From NCBI RefSeq assembly GCF_020524485.1, contig NZ_JAIVLF010000001.1:186001-250000 (forward strand): a stretch of 64,000 nucleotides of DNA, given 5' to 3'. The position numbers and the translations under genes were made by a program. Of the stretch, positions 36,265 through 45,054 are shown in pieces. The stretch is from Novosphingobium profundi. GTDB lineage: Bacteria; Pseudomonadota; Alphaproteobacteria; Sphingomonadales; Sphingomonadaceae. The notes beneath the pieces are model-generated. The model searched no databases, had not been told where the DNA came from, and saw only the letters and a list, made by a program, of their open reading frames with translations. Position 1 is the first letter of the stretch. Each line of letters begins with the position of its first letter.

Positions 36265-37658
36265 GCCAGGACCTCACGGCCGAGCTTGCGCCCGAAGGTG
36301 ATCGCCGAGGAGACGATGGAGCCGCTGAGGAAACCATGGCCCAGGAACCCGATGCCGATCACCTCGCCCGCAGCGTAGAGCCCCTCGATGGGATCGCCGG
36401 TGGTCGAGACGACCTGCAGGTCCTTGTTGACCTGAACGCCGGGGTAGCAGCTGATCGAACAGCCGTAGTGGCGCACCGCGTAGAAGGGGCCGCGCGCGAT
36501 GGGGGCGGGCAGGTGCTGACGGCGCCACATGTCGCTGCCGACGGCCTGGCCCGCGTTGTAGAGCGTGACCGTCTGCGTCAGGGTCTTTTCCGGGAGGCCG
36601 CAGAGGCGCGCGAGTTCGCCGATGTTTTCGGCCACGACGAAGTCCTCGTTGTCGCCGCGTAGGAGTTCGTCGAGCTGTTCATCGCTCCAGCGGAAGACGG
36701 GCGGGGCTTCCTCGCGGATGCGCTCGTCCCAGATCATCCAGAAGGCCCAGTTCGGCTGGGCCATGACCGCGCGTTCGCGCGCATCGATGCTGGGCTCGTC
36801 CTCGGGCATGAAGCGCTCGCCGTGCGCGTTGACGTAGATCTCCCAGGGCGGACGGCGCGAGGGCAGGATGTCGCTGTGGATCCAGGCCGAGGCCGGACTG
36901 TCGAGACGCCGCGTGCCGCCAAAGGCGGGCAGGCAATAGTCGGTAAACCACAGGCGGCCTCCGGCCGTGCGCACCGGGTCGATGGCATCGCCGCGCACGG
37001 TCTCGACATGATAGCGAAGCGGTACGAGGCCGTGGAGTTCCTGCCAGTGCCGCGCGCTGCCGCTGAAGCCGCCGGTGGTGAGGATGACGGCCTTTGCGGC
37101 GATCTCGCGCACCTCCTCGCCGCTCTTGGCCACGATACCGCAGACCTGCCCGTGATCGAGCAGGAGCTCGCAAAAGCGTGTGCCGGTCATGAGAGTGAGG
37201 TTGCCGTTCGCCACGGCCTTGTCGATCTGCGCCTGATAGGCCTCGATCAGCGAGAAACCCTGCTTGGTGCTGCGGTAGGTGCGCGGGCGGTCGTAGAGGT
37301 CGTGCTCGGGGGCGAGCACGGCTTCGCCCGGATCGCAGGTCCAGCCGATCGCGAGCAGCCACTCGATCATGTCGCCCGCTTCGTCGACCCACAGGCGCAG
37401 AAGTTCGGGGTCGCCGGTGCCATGGTTGATGCGCAGGCAATCGGCGAAGTGCGCATCGGCGCTGTCCTCCACGCCTGCGGCCTTCTGGAGCGAGGTGCCC
37501 GCTGCGCTGATCGAGGCGCTGGAGAGGTGAAGGGTGCCGCCGATCTCCTCGGCGGCTTCGACCAGCGCGACGCGCAGGCCCCGCGCGGCCGCACCAAGCA
37601 CCGCGGGCACGCCAGCGGTCCCGGCTCCCACCACGAGGACGTCGAATTCGTTGTGCAT
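36261..37658 (-). CDS. FAD-dependent oxidoreductase, fumarate reductase flavoprotein-like
   Basis: A 465-residue flavoprotein of the FAD_binding_2 family. Motifs are VLVVGAGTAGVPAVLGAAA, EAAEEIGGTLHLSSASIS, the mid-protein AVILTTGGFSGSARHW, and the C-terminal GLYAAGEVIGIGFLGHGFL. It lacks a covalent-FAD His in the expected place. It resembles the FAD enzyme at 41906-43357, sharing GGTLHL, EDSA and LRLWxDxAG segments, so the two are paralogues. It is coupled to the alpha/beta-hydrolase-fold gene downstream. Desaturation or reduction of a cyclic enone is a plausible role. Confidence 0.87.
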   Translation of the reverse strand: MHNEFDVLVVGAGTAGVPAVLGAAARGLRVALVEAAEEIGGTLHLSSASISAAGTSLQKAAGVEDSADAHFADCLRINHGTGDPELLRLWVDEAGDMIEWLLAIGWTCDPGEAVLAPEHDLYDRPRTYRSTKQGFSLIEAYQAQIDKAVANGNLTLMTGTRFCELLLDHGQVCGIVAKSGEEVREIAAKAVILTTGGFSGSARHWQELHGLVPLRYHVETVRGDAIDPVRTAGGRLWFTDYCLPAFGGTRRLDSPASAWIHSDILPSRRPPWEIYVNAHGERFMPEDEPSIDARERAVMAQPNWAFWMIWDERIREEAPPVFRWSDEQLDELLRGDNEDFVVAENIGELARLCGLPEKTLTQTVTLYNAGQAVGSDMWRRQHLPAPIARGPFYAVRHYGCSISCYPGVQVNKDLQVVSTTGDPIEGLYAAGEVIGIGFLGHGFLSGSIVSSAITFGRKLGREVLA

Positions 37659-37713
37659 CTTGGGGGCTCTCCCGGGTATTTGCCGTGCGGGCTGGTGCTG
37701 CGCGGATGAGGGA

Positions 37714-37749
37714 CAGGCCCGGCGGTCCCTGTCGGGAGGACCGGGCCTG
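37714..37749 (-). terminator. Strong hairpin after the small-protein gene
   Basis: A 12-base stem (CAGGCCCGG...TCC with GGACCGGGCCTG), interrupted by a 3-base bulge, lies just beyond the stop at 37755. There is no T-run. It may be a terminator, or an RNA-stability element separating the receptor genes from the FAD oxidoreductase. Confidence 0.45.
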
Positions 37750-37754
37750 CGGGC

Positions 37755-38123
37755 TTACATGTTCCTGGAGAAGTCCATTTGCTTCACATTGGCGCCGCCG
37801 CGCCGTTCCAGTGCGCCGAAAGTGCGCTTGATGAAGATGTCACGTTCTTCGGCCCAGGCGGCAAGGTCCTCCTCGCTCGGCTGGTACTGCTCGATGTCGG
37901 CGCTCGAGACGCCGACCTTTTCGAGCACCTTCTCGGTCACCATCAGGCGGCGGCGCATGGTCCACATTTCGGCGCCCAGCGCGACGACGACGTGCATCAG
38001 GTTGTCCACGACCTGCTCGGGAAACAGCGAGATGTTGTCCGAATCCGCGAAGATGAAGTCGTCCTCGGCAGAAACGAAGCCGGTTTCGGCGTCTGTATCG
38101 CGGGATGCCTCGGTTACACTCAT
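37755..38123 (-). CDS. Small protein of unknown function, downstream of TonB receptor
   Basis: A 122-residue acidic protein that I do not recognise. It has no signal peptide and no Cys. It begins with a Ser/Thr/Asp-rich stretch, then FADSDNISLFPEQVVDNL, and is predicted to be largely helical (VVVALGAEMWTMRRRLMVTE), ending in a basic-acidic segment AAWAEERDIFIKRTFGALE. The ATG at 38123 follows AAGAGAGAACTGCC. It lies 25 bases after the TonB receptor stop, so they are probably co-transcribed. A cytoplasmic accessory, a subunit of a neighbouring flavoenzyme or a regulator are all possible. Confidence 0.75.
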   Translation of the reverse strand: MSVTEASRDTDAETGFVSAEDDFIFADSDNISLFPEQVVDNLMHVVVALGAEMWTMRRRLMVTEKVLEKVGVSSADIEQYQPSEEDLAAWAEERDIFIKRTFGALERRGGANVKQMDFSRNM

Positions 38124-38148
38124 GGCAGTTCTCTCTTCTTGAAGGGGA

Positions 38149-40617
38149 TCAGAATTCGTAGCTGAAGCGGATGCCCAGCCGGCGCTTTTCGGGAAGCGCG
38201 ATGCGGATGTCGTTGGTGGCCAGCGTGACGAGGTCGGTGCCGCGAAAGCCGGTGAGGGTCTGTTCGTTGAACAGGTTGGTGGCGAAGGCCTCGAAGGAGA
38301 GGCCGTTGTCCTGGCGCGCGCCGATACGCAGGTCGACCTTGTCGTCGTTGCGGCTCCAGGCCGCGTTGTAATAGTCGACGTACTGGCGTCCGCGGTGGCG
38401 GTAGTCGAGCCGGGCATAGCCCCACCAGTCCTGGGCAACCGGGTGCTCGTAGCTGGCCGACGCGGTCCAGGTCAGGCGCGGCACGCCCGAGAGGCGGTTG
38501 CCGGTGGCATCGTTAGTCCCCGCGATGTTGAGGCACTCGGCGCACACGAAGCTCTTGATCTCGGATTCGGCAAGGCCGAACGAGCCGCTGAGGCTGAGGC
38601 CTTCCATGGGCGAGACATCGCCTTCCAGCTCGATGCCCCACAGGTCCACCGCGCCGATGTTCTCGGTGACGTTGATGAGGTTGATGGTGGGCGAGCCGTC
38701 CGGATAGTAGGTGTAGCTGTTCGCCACCTGCCCGCCGCGGTACTTGTCGATGTAGATTGCCGCGCGCAGCGAGGCGCGCCCGTTCCAGAACGCGGTCTTG
38801 ATGCCCGCCTCGTAGTTGTCGAGCCGCTCTTCATCGTAGGTCGCGCCCGCCGAGGTGGCGATCTGGGCCTGCTCGGTGGGCGTGAGCGCGCCGTAGCCGT
38901 CGTTGAAGCCGCCCGGACGATACCCGCGCGAGAACAGGATGTAGGCGGTGCTGTCGGGCGCGAAGGCGTAGTCCAGCGTCACGCGCGGCGAAAAGCTCTT
39001 GAAGGTGGCCTTGGAGACCAGCGGTTCGGGGTAGTAGACGCCCGAGCTGCTGGCGAGGATCGAGCTTTCGATCTTGTCCCACTGGTAGCGCCCTTCCGCG
39101 CCGATGGTGAGGTCTTGCGTGATGTCGAAATAGAGCGCGCCGAAGATCGCCGGGGTCTTGGGCTTCTGGTTGCGCAGCGTGCTCGAGTTGCCGCTGCCAA
39201 AGACGTTGAGCCCGTAGATCGCGCCGTTGTCGTAGTCGGCGGTGAAATAGCTTGCCCCGAGTGTCCAGCGCAGGCGGTTCGTCTGCGCCGAGGTCAGGCG
39301 GATTTCCTGGCTGAAGTCGCTGATGTCGGTCTGGTAGTTGAGCAGCCAGTGGTTGAACGAGGGCGCGCCCGGGATGATCCCGAAGTTGGGGTTGGGATAG
39401 CCGCTGGTGTCGCGGAAGGTGAGGTCGAGCGCGGTCTGGGTGCGGTCGGTGTGGTAGGCCGTGATCGAGCTCAGCAGCATGCCGTTGCCCATTTCCCAGT
39501 CCATGCGCAGATCCGCCTGCACCGTCTGGCGCTTGAGCCCGGAGCGTGGGTTGAACGAGGGATCGAAGATCGTGGGATAGCCATCGACGTTGTCGATGAG
39601 GATGCCATAGGCGGTCTCGTCGAGGTCGTAATTGCCCCCGATCAGCGCCTCGGGCATGCGGTTGGGCAGGGCCCCGCACCAGTAGCTGCCCGAGGTGCCG
39701 CCAAGGTCACAATTGAATTCGGTGTTCTTGAGCGCGGCCTGCGCAGGCGGACCGTCGTGCATCTCGCCATAGGAGAAGAAGCCGGTGATCTTGAGGTTCG
39801 AGGCCGGCTCGAACAGCATCTGCGCGCTGACCACATCGTTCTTGCGGTCGCCGAAGGTCTCGTTGGGATCGCCCGAGTTCGTGTACTGACCGCCTTCGAA
39901 GACGTGGCTGCCGCCTACGCGCAGGGCCAGGACCTGGTCGATGAGCGGGAACTCCACGCTGCCCGAAACCTGGTTAGAGCCGTAGTTGCCGTACATCGCC
40001 TTGATCCGGCCACCGAATTCGTAGGAGGGGGCCTTGGTCACGAAGTTGACCGCGCCCGAGAAGGTCGAGCGGCCGAAGTAGGCCGCCTGCGGGCCTTTCA
40101 GGACTTCGACCCGGGCGACGTCGTCGATCGCCGGAACGGAGGAGTTGATGACCGGCGCGCCGTCGATGAAGACGAGGCCGCCCTGCGAGATCGGCGTGAC
40201 GTTGGCGAGGAACAGGCCGCGGAAGGTCAGGTTGTTGATCGAGCGGTCGTTACGCCCCGAGCCTCCGCCCGCCTGGTTCTGGAACTGGAAACCGGGCGAA
40301 CTGTCAGAGATGTCGTTGAGCGACTGGATGTCCTGCGCCTCGAGCGATTCCGCGGAGAAGGCGGTGATCGCGAGGGGGACCGATTCGAGGCGCTCCTCGG
40401 TACGGCGCGCGGTGACGAGAATGGCCTCGCCGCGCGTGGCCTGGGCGGGCTCGGCAGCGGGTTCGGCGCTGGGGCCCGACTGCGCGAACGCCGCGCCGGG
40501 CAGCAGCGCGGCGCCTGCGGCCAGCGCGGTGGCGAGTGCGGGAACGGCGGCGGCGGCGCGCAAGGTACGGCGGCGGTCGGTGCGGCGTTTCTCGATACGG
40601 GTCGTGATGGACTTCAT
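38149..40617 (-). CDS. TonB-dependent outer-membrane receptor
   Basis: An 822-residue receptor. The signal peptide covers about residues 1-45, ending in PGAAFA. A TonB-box-like stretch ILVTARRTEERLES and the plug follow (DVARVEVLKGPQAAYFGRST, GAVNFVTK). The long beta-barrel ends in the aromatic RLGIRFSYEF. The length matches the sphingomonad receptors for plant or aromatic compounds rather than typical siderophore receptors. The ATG at 40617 is chosen; a GTG a few codons upstream is possible. It is surrounded by flavoenzyme and monooxygenase genes, so it probably imports the substrate of that cluster. Confidence 0.9.
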   Translation of the reverse strand: MKSITTRIEKRRTDRRRTLRAAAAVPALATALAAGAALLPGAAFAQSGPSAEPAAEPAQATRGEAILVTARRTEERLESVPLAITAFSAESLEAQDIQSLNDISDSSPGFQFQNQAGGGSGRNDRSINNLTFRGLFLANVTPISQGGLVFIDGAPVINSSVPAIDDVARVEVLKGPQAAYFGRSTFSGAVNFVTKAPSYEFGGRIKAMYGNYGSNQVSGSVEFPLIDQVLALRVGGSHVFEGGQYTNSGDPNETFGDRKNDVVSAQMLFEPASNLKITGFFSYGEMHDGPPAQAALKNTEFNCDLGGTSGSYWCGALPNRMPEALIGGNYDLDETAYGILIDNVDGYPTIFDPSFNPRSGLKRQTVQADLRMDWEMGNGMLLSSITAYHTDRTQTALDLTFRDTSGYPNPNFGIIPGAPSFNHWLLNYQTDISDFSQEIRLTSAQTNRLRWTLGASYFTADYDNGAIYGLNVFGSGNSSTLRNQKPKTPAIFGALYFDITQDLTIGAEGRYQWDKIESSILASSSGVYYPEPLVSKATFKSFSPRVTLDYAFAPDSTAYILFSRGYRPGGFNDGYGALTPTEQAQIATSAGATYDEERLDNYEAGIKTAFWNGRASLRAAIYIDKYRGGQVANSYTYYPDGSPTINLINVTENIGAVDLWGIELEGDVSPMEGLSLSGSFGLAESEIKSFVCAECLNIAGTNDATGNRLSGVPRLTWTASASYEHPVAQDWWGYARLDYRHRGRQYVDYYNAAWSRNDDKVDLRIGARQDNGLSFEAFATNLFNEQTLTGFRGTDLVTLATNDIRIALPEKRRLGIRFSYEF

Positions 40618-40716
40618 GGTTACGCTTACCCCCCTCTTGGTCGTGTCTCTGGTCGTGCCTTTGGTCGTAGTTGTGCCTCGGTCGTGTCGAATGGCGTGCG
40701 GATGCACAGGTCCTCG

Positions 40717-40788
40717 CGGGGCCGCGCAGATAGCGGCCCCGGGTGTTCCGGGAATGCAGGAAACCCGCCGGGGCCTGGACCGCCCCGG
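40717..40788 (-). terminator. Two GC-rich hairpins between methyltransferase-like and receptor genes
   Basis: CCGGGGC/GCCCCGG (40768-40788) and CGGGGCCGC/GCGGCCCCG (40717-40741) are perfect 7- and 9-base stems downstream of the stop at 40807. No T-run follows either. They may terminate or attenuate before the TonB receptor gene, which would then have its own promoter at about 40620-40700. Confidence 0.45.
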
Positions 40789-40806
40789 GGGTTGGGATGT
40801 GGCGCT

Positions 40807-41877
40807 CTATTCGGGCTTGCGCGCGATGTAGCAGGCGATGCCCCAGTGCCGGTTCTCGCCCTTCTCGACCTCGAAGCCGGCTTCGCGCAGGGTGTCGAGG
40901 AAGTCCTTCTGGCCGAACTGGTGCGACCAGCGCTCGGCGTTGTAGACGTGGTCGATCCAGCCCATGAAACGGCGGTAGGGATCGTTCGAGCGGGCACGCC
41001 CGGTGTGGAAATCGGTCACGTCGAAGACGCCGCCCGGACGCAGGATGCGGAAGACTTCCTTGACGATGTCCTTCGCGCCCTGCTCGGACACCTCGTGGAA
41101 GAGGATGTAGGCCGCGACGATGTCGACGCTGTTGTCTGCGAACTTGGTGTCCTCGGCGAGGCGCTGGGCGAAGTGGACAGGCGTTCCCAGTTCCACCGCG
41201 CGGCGGTGGGCATAGCGCACCAGCGGCCCGCCGACGTCGAGGCCCCAGACCTCGGCCTCGGGGAAGGTCTCGGCAAGCGCGACACTGAGGCGGCCGATGC
41301 CGCAGCCGATGTCGACGATGCGTTCGATCTTGCCGTCTTTGGGCTTTGCCAGCGTCTCGGCAATGCCGAACTGGAACTCGTCCTCGTTGTTCTGGCCCTT
41401 GTAGAAGGTGTTGGTGCCGTAGTGGTAGAGCGGCCCTGCAAAGTCGTTGCCGGTGTAGCCGCCGGGCTGGATGTGGATCTCGTGCTTGACGTAGTCGGGC
41501 ATGTCCATGCCGGTGTTGAGCTCCAGCGTGCCCGGGCCCTTGTCGTCCACGTCCTGCATGTCGGCGTGGTAGAAGTCCTTGTGCTGCTCGTAGTGGTCGA
41601 GCACGTTCTGCCACATCAGCTGCTGGCTGGAGAGCCAGGCGCGCACGCGCGTGGCGATCACCGGATCGTCGTGGAACTGGTCACGGAAGGCATCGAGCGG
41701 GGCGTCCTCGGCGTTGATGCGCAGGTCCGCCATGATCTCGTCGGCGCGTTCGCGCGCAGGCTTGTCGAGATCGTTGTAGGTCCAGTTGCGAAAGCCCAGG
41801 ACGAAGTCCGAGTAGCTTTCGACATCGAGACTGCGCACGCGGCGGTTGCGCTTGGAAAATCCGCGGTCGGTCAGCAT
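40807..41877 (-). CDS. Class I SAM-dependent methyltransferase-like protein
   Basis: A 356-residue protein. The C-terminal half has the SAM-binding core: motif I VDIGCGIGRLSVAL, acidic end-of-strand-2 residue in VWGLDVGGPL, motif II/III region ADNSVDIVAAYILFHEVS and LRPGGVFDVTDF. The first 170 residues are a helical extension with no recognised domain, including FRNWTYNDLDKPARERADEI. The ATG at 41877 follows AAGGAGACCTTCC, a strong site. It sits inside a catabolic neighbourhood, 28 bases after the FAD oxidoreductase. It could O-methylate or demethylate an intermediate. The fold is confident; the reaction is unknown. Confidence 0.82.
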   Translation of the reverse strand: MLTDRGFSKRNRRVRSLDVESYSDFVLGFRNWTYNDLDKPARERADEIMADLRINAEDAPLDAFRDQFHDDPVIATRVRAWLSSQQLMWQNVLDHYEQHKDFYHADMQDVDDKGPGTLELNTGMDMPDYVKHEIHIQPGGYTGNDFAGPLYHYGTNTFYKGQNNEDEFQFGIAETLAKPKDGKIERIVDIGCGIGRLSVALAETFPEAEVWGLDVGGPLVRYAHRRAVELGTPVHFAQRLAEDTKFADNSVDIVAAYILFHEVSEQGAKDIVKEVFRILRPGGVFDVTDFHTGRARSNDPYRRFMGWIDHVYNAERWSHQFGQKDFLDTLREAGFEVEKGENRHWGIACYIARKPE

Positions 41878-41905
41878 GGAAGGTCTCCTTGAAAGGCGCG
41901 TCCGG

Positions 41906-43357
41906 TCATGCCGGGCTCTGTGCGGCGATGTGGGTGGGCGATGCGGTGGCGGCTGCCGCGGAAAGGCGCTCGCCCAGCAGCCTGCCGAAGGTGAGCGCGG
42001 AGGACATCGTCGATCCGCCGAGGAACACCGCGCCAAAGACGCCCATGCCCAGCACTTCGCCTGCGGCATAGAGGCCGGGGATCGGTGCGCCGTCTGCGTC
42101 CGTTACGCGAAGCTCGCCGTCCACCGTAATTCCGCCCCATGTCACGACCGAGGTCGAGACATGGCGGACTGCGTAGAACGGGGCCTGGGCTATGGGGCAA
42201 GGCATGTGTTCACGCCCGAAGGCGTCCTCGCCGCTTTGCTGCCCTTCGTTGTAGGCGGCGATGGTGGCCTCCAGCGTGGCCGCGTCGAGCCCGCATTTTG
42301 CGGCCAGTTCGGACACGCTGGCGGCCTCGACGAAATCGGGGCTCTGCGCGAAGGCGCGCGCGACCTTTTCCGGTTCCCACCGGAACAGCGGCGGAGCTTC
42401 GGCCCGGATGCGCGCATCGTAGATCGTCCAGAAGGCCTGGCCCGGCTGGGCGCGCAGCGCGCGCTCGCGCCCGTCAGGGCTGGGCAGGTCCTCGCGCATG
42501 AAGCGCTGGGCCTGCATGTTGACGTTGATCTCCCAGGGCGCGCGCATCGAGGGCGCGACCATCGAGTGGATCCAGAAGGTCCCGGGGGCATCGATGTCTT
42601 CCGAGGCGCCATAGGTGGGCAGGAAGTTCTGCGCGTGGGCAAGGATCGCGCCCGCCGCTTCGGCGGCCAGGTGCCCATCGCCCCGGCAGGTGGGCCAGGC
42701 GTAGGTGCGATAGGGGGTGCCGGGATGGAGCCGCTCCCACAGCGCGGCATTGGCGCCGTAGCCCCCGCAGGCGAGCACCACGTTATCGGCGCGAAGCGTG
42801 GTCTGCGATCCATCGGCCCTGCACACCTCCACGCCGACGACGGCGCCCGTGGCATCGCAGGCCAGCGCGGTCATGCGCGTTGCCAGCCTGAGCTCGATGC
42901 GCCCTTGCGCGACCAGTTCGAGGACCATGGGGACAAGCGTGTCGACAAGGTCCTTGCCCCCGCGCGGCGGGGTGAAGGTGCGGGGCGCGTCATAGGCTTC
43001 ATGCGCGGCGCTGAAGGTGGGCATCTGCTCGCCGAAGGGGACACCTTCGCCATAGAGCCAGTCGATGGTGGCCCCTGCATTGTCGGTCCACAAACGCAGC
43101 ACATCGTCCTGCGCGGTCCGGCCGCCGATGGTGAGGCAATCGCGGTAGTGGCGCTCGGCGCTGTCTTCGATGCCCTTGGCGGCCTGCGCCTTCGTGCCGC
43201 TGCCCGCGATACTGCCACCTGTCAGGTGCAGCGTGCCGCCCAGCTCCTCGGCGGCCTCGACCAGGATCACCCGGGCCCCGCCGCGCGCGGCCGTGATCGC
43301 CGCGGGAAGTCCTGCCGTGCCGCCGCCGATGATCGCGATGTCCCAATGCTCTGCCAT
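41906..43357 (-). CDS. FAD-dependent oxidoreductase, fumarate reductase flavoprotein-like
   Basis: A 483-residue flavoprotein, paralogous to the one at 36261. It starts with DIAIIGGGTAGLPAAI, then EAAEELGGTLHLTGGSI, a central VVLACGGYGANAALW, and a C-terminal GLYAAGEVLGMGVFGAVFLG. The ATG at 43357 follows AGGGGGGGCGACC; the frame extends upstream to 43684 but enters the divergent MFS promoter and is rejected. It is first in the minus-strand run that includes the methyltransferase-like, receptor, small-protein and second flavoenzyme genes. It probably oxidises or reduces a C=C bond in the pathway. Confidence 0.87.
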   Translation of the reverse strand: MAEHWDIAIIGGGTAGLPAAITAARGGARVILVEAAEELGGTLHLTGGSIAGSGTKAQAAKGIEDSAERHYRDCLTIGGRTAQDDVLRLWTDNAGATIDWLYGEGVPFGEQMPTFSAAHEAYDAPRTFTPPRGGKDLVDTLVPMVLELVAQGRIELRLATRMTALACDATGAVVGVEVCRADGSQTTLRADNVVLACGGYGANAALWERLHPGTPYRTYAWPTCRGDGHLAAEAAGAILAHAQNFLPTYGASEDIDAPGTFWIHSMVAPSMRAPWEINVNMQAQRFMREDLPSPDGRERALRAQPGQAFWTIYDARIRAEAPPLFRWEPEKVARAFAQSPDFVEAASVSELAAKCGLDAATLEATIAAYNEGQQSGEDAFGREHMPCPIAQAPFYAVRHVSTSVVTWGGITVDGELRVTDADGAPIPGLYAAGEVLGMGVFGAVFLGGSTMSSALTFGRLLGERLSAAAATASPTHIAAQSPA

Positions 43358-43635
43358 GGTCGCCCCCCCTGCAAGGCTGCACGTCGTGCCGCGCCGTTCG
43401 GACCGGGCCGAAAAATCAACGGGCCAGTCCGGGTCAAATCCCCATGGCATGGAGCGTAAGTCGCAAGGCAAGGTTGGAACAATAGTCGAAATAGGCATAT
43501 CTAAAAGGCCCTCTGGACATGCCCAATTTAGTGGAAAGCGTCCCGCCTCTTCATATGCTTGAGCCCTGATTGGAGGCTGCGTGCGCCATCTGGCGTGCCC
43601 CTTTCTTCCTACCTTCAGCGCGAAAGGCACCGTCC

Positions 43636-45054
43636 ATGAACAGGCGCGATTCGTCCCCCTCCTGCGAGCAGGCCGACCCGGCACGGATAGGCCCGATTGT
43701 CCTGGCCCAGGGGGTCCCGGTGCGGGAGGTCTTCGTGTTCCTGTTCATCACCGGGATCGCGGTGATGGTCTCGGCCTTCATCAACCTGATGCAGCCCTAC
43801 GTCTTTTCCGAAATGATCGGCATCGCGCCTGAGCGGCAGGGGCGGCTCGCGGGCCAGCTGATGACCGTGCAGCAGGCCGTTGTGCTGGTCTGCGTCAGCT
43901 TTGCCGGCGCGCTCGCCGACAAGATCGGGCGCAAGGCGCTGCTGGTCTTCGCGCTGACCGGCTACAGCCTCGCGGCCGTTGCCTATCCGCTGGCGGGCGG
44001 TGTCGTCACGCTGTTCGTCATCCGCTTCTTTTTCGGCATTGCCTCGAGCACCCACACCGCAAGCGGACCGCCCAAGTTCTACGACTATGTCGACAACGGT
44101 TCGCGCGGGAAATTCATGGCGCTGGTGATGATCTTCTACGGGCTCATCAACATCCTCATGGTGGGCGTGATCGGGGGCGCGCTGCCCGGCTGGCTGAATG
44201 CGGCCGGGTATGACGTGGCGCAGGCAGGCACTTTTGCGCTCTGGCTGTGCGGCGCGGTGGGCTTTGGCGCAGCCATCATCACCGCGCTGTTCCTGCTGCC
44301 CGACAGGCCCGAAGGCCCGCCGCCGGGCACCGTGCGCGCACCGCTGATGGCGCGCGGGACAAGCGGCTTTCGCGACCTTACCCGCAATTTCGGCCGCATC
44401 TTAGGCTACACCCGCACCAACCGCCGTTTCGGCGTCCTGCTCCTGACCTCCTTTGTGGTGCGCACCGACGAGGCGGTGGTGGGCTCCTTCTTTGCGCTGT
44501 GGATCACGCTGCGCGGCGCGCAGGAGGGCGTCTCGACCACCGAGGCGCTGGCAATTGCGGGCACGGTCATGGCGTTGATGCGCGTTTCTTCCTTCGTCGT
44601 GCCTCCGATCCTGGGCCCGATCCTCGACAAGGTGGACCGTCTTTTCATCTATATCCTCAGCCTCGTGCTGGTGGGCGCGGCGTTCCTGTGCGCACCGTTG
44701 GTCGACAGCGTGACGGGCTGGGGCATCTTCATCCTCGCGCTGTTCATCGGCCATGCCGAGAGCACCCAGACCATCGCCCAGCAGGCCCTCTTTGGCGAAG
44801 AGGCGCCCGCCGACCTTCGCGGCACCGCCTATGGTCTCCTCGCCTTCTTCGGGACGGTGAGCGTGGTCGTGGTCTCCTTCGTCGCGGGCTACCTCTTCGA
44901 CATCATCGGGCTGACCGCGCCCTTCGTGATGATCGGCGTCCTGCACATGATCTTCTCGGTTGCGGCGCTGGCGTACCTTGGCGTGTGCCGCCGGCGCGGC
45001 GGTGCACCGACAGCGCTCGAGGATGGCGCGGCCTCTGTCGGAGTGAGCGGATGA
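43636..45054 (+). CDS. Major facilitator superfamily transporter
   Basis: A 472-residue inner-membrane transporter with about 12 hydrophobic helices. The loop 2-3 motif is SFAGALADKIGRKALLVFAL, close to the MFS consensus G-x-L-A-D-x-x-G-R-[KR]. The N-terminal 30 residues are hydrophilic. The ATG at 43636 is taken from the conserved start of the first helix region; no strong ribosome site is visible. The stop overlaps the start of the DHA2 transporter by 4 bases, so the two are coupled. It diverges from the catabolic minus-strand operon, which suggests uptake or export of the same compound. Confidence 0.9.
   Translation: MNRRDSSPSCEQADPARIGPIVLAQGVPVREVFVFLFITGIAVMVSAFINLMQPYVFSEMIGIAPERQGRLAGQLMTVQQAVVLVCVSFAGALADKIGRKALLVFALTGYSLAAVAYPLAGGVVTLFVIRFFFGIASSTHTASGPPKFYDYVDNGSRGKFMALVMIFYGLINILMVGVIGGALPGWLNAAGYDVAQAGTFALWLCGAVGFGAAIITALFLLPDRPEGPPPGTVRAPLMARGTSGFRDLTRNFGRILGYTRTNRRFGVLLLTSFVVRTDEAVVGSFFALWITLRGAQEGVSTTEALAIAGTVMALMRVSSFVVPPILGPILDKVDRLFIYILSLVLVGAAFLCAPLVDSVTGWGIFILALFIGHAESTQTIAQQALFGEEAPADLRGTAYGLLAFFGTVSVVVVSFVAGYLFDIIGLTAPFVMIGVLHMIFSVAALAYLGVCRRRGGAPTALEDGAASVGVSG

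Noticed and set aside
38395..41892. A 1165-residue open frame antisense to the TonB receptor and methyltransferase-like genes
   Set aside because: It spans two unrelated minus-strand genes and the gap between them, and lacks any recognisable protein feature.
43358..43635. Possible gene or extra N-terminus in the gap between the FAD oxidoreductase and the MFS gene
   Set aside because: The minus frame is open to 43684, but the segment lacks flavoprotein features and a ribosome site; it is better read as a 278-base divergent promoter region.
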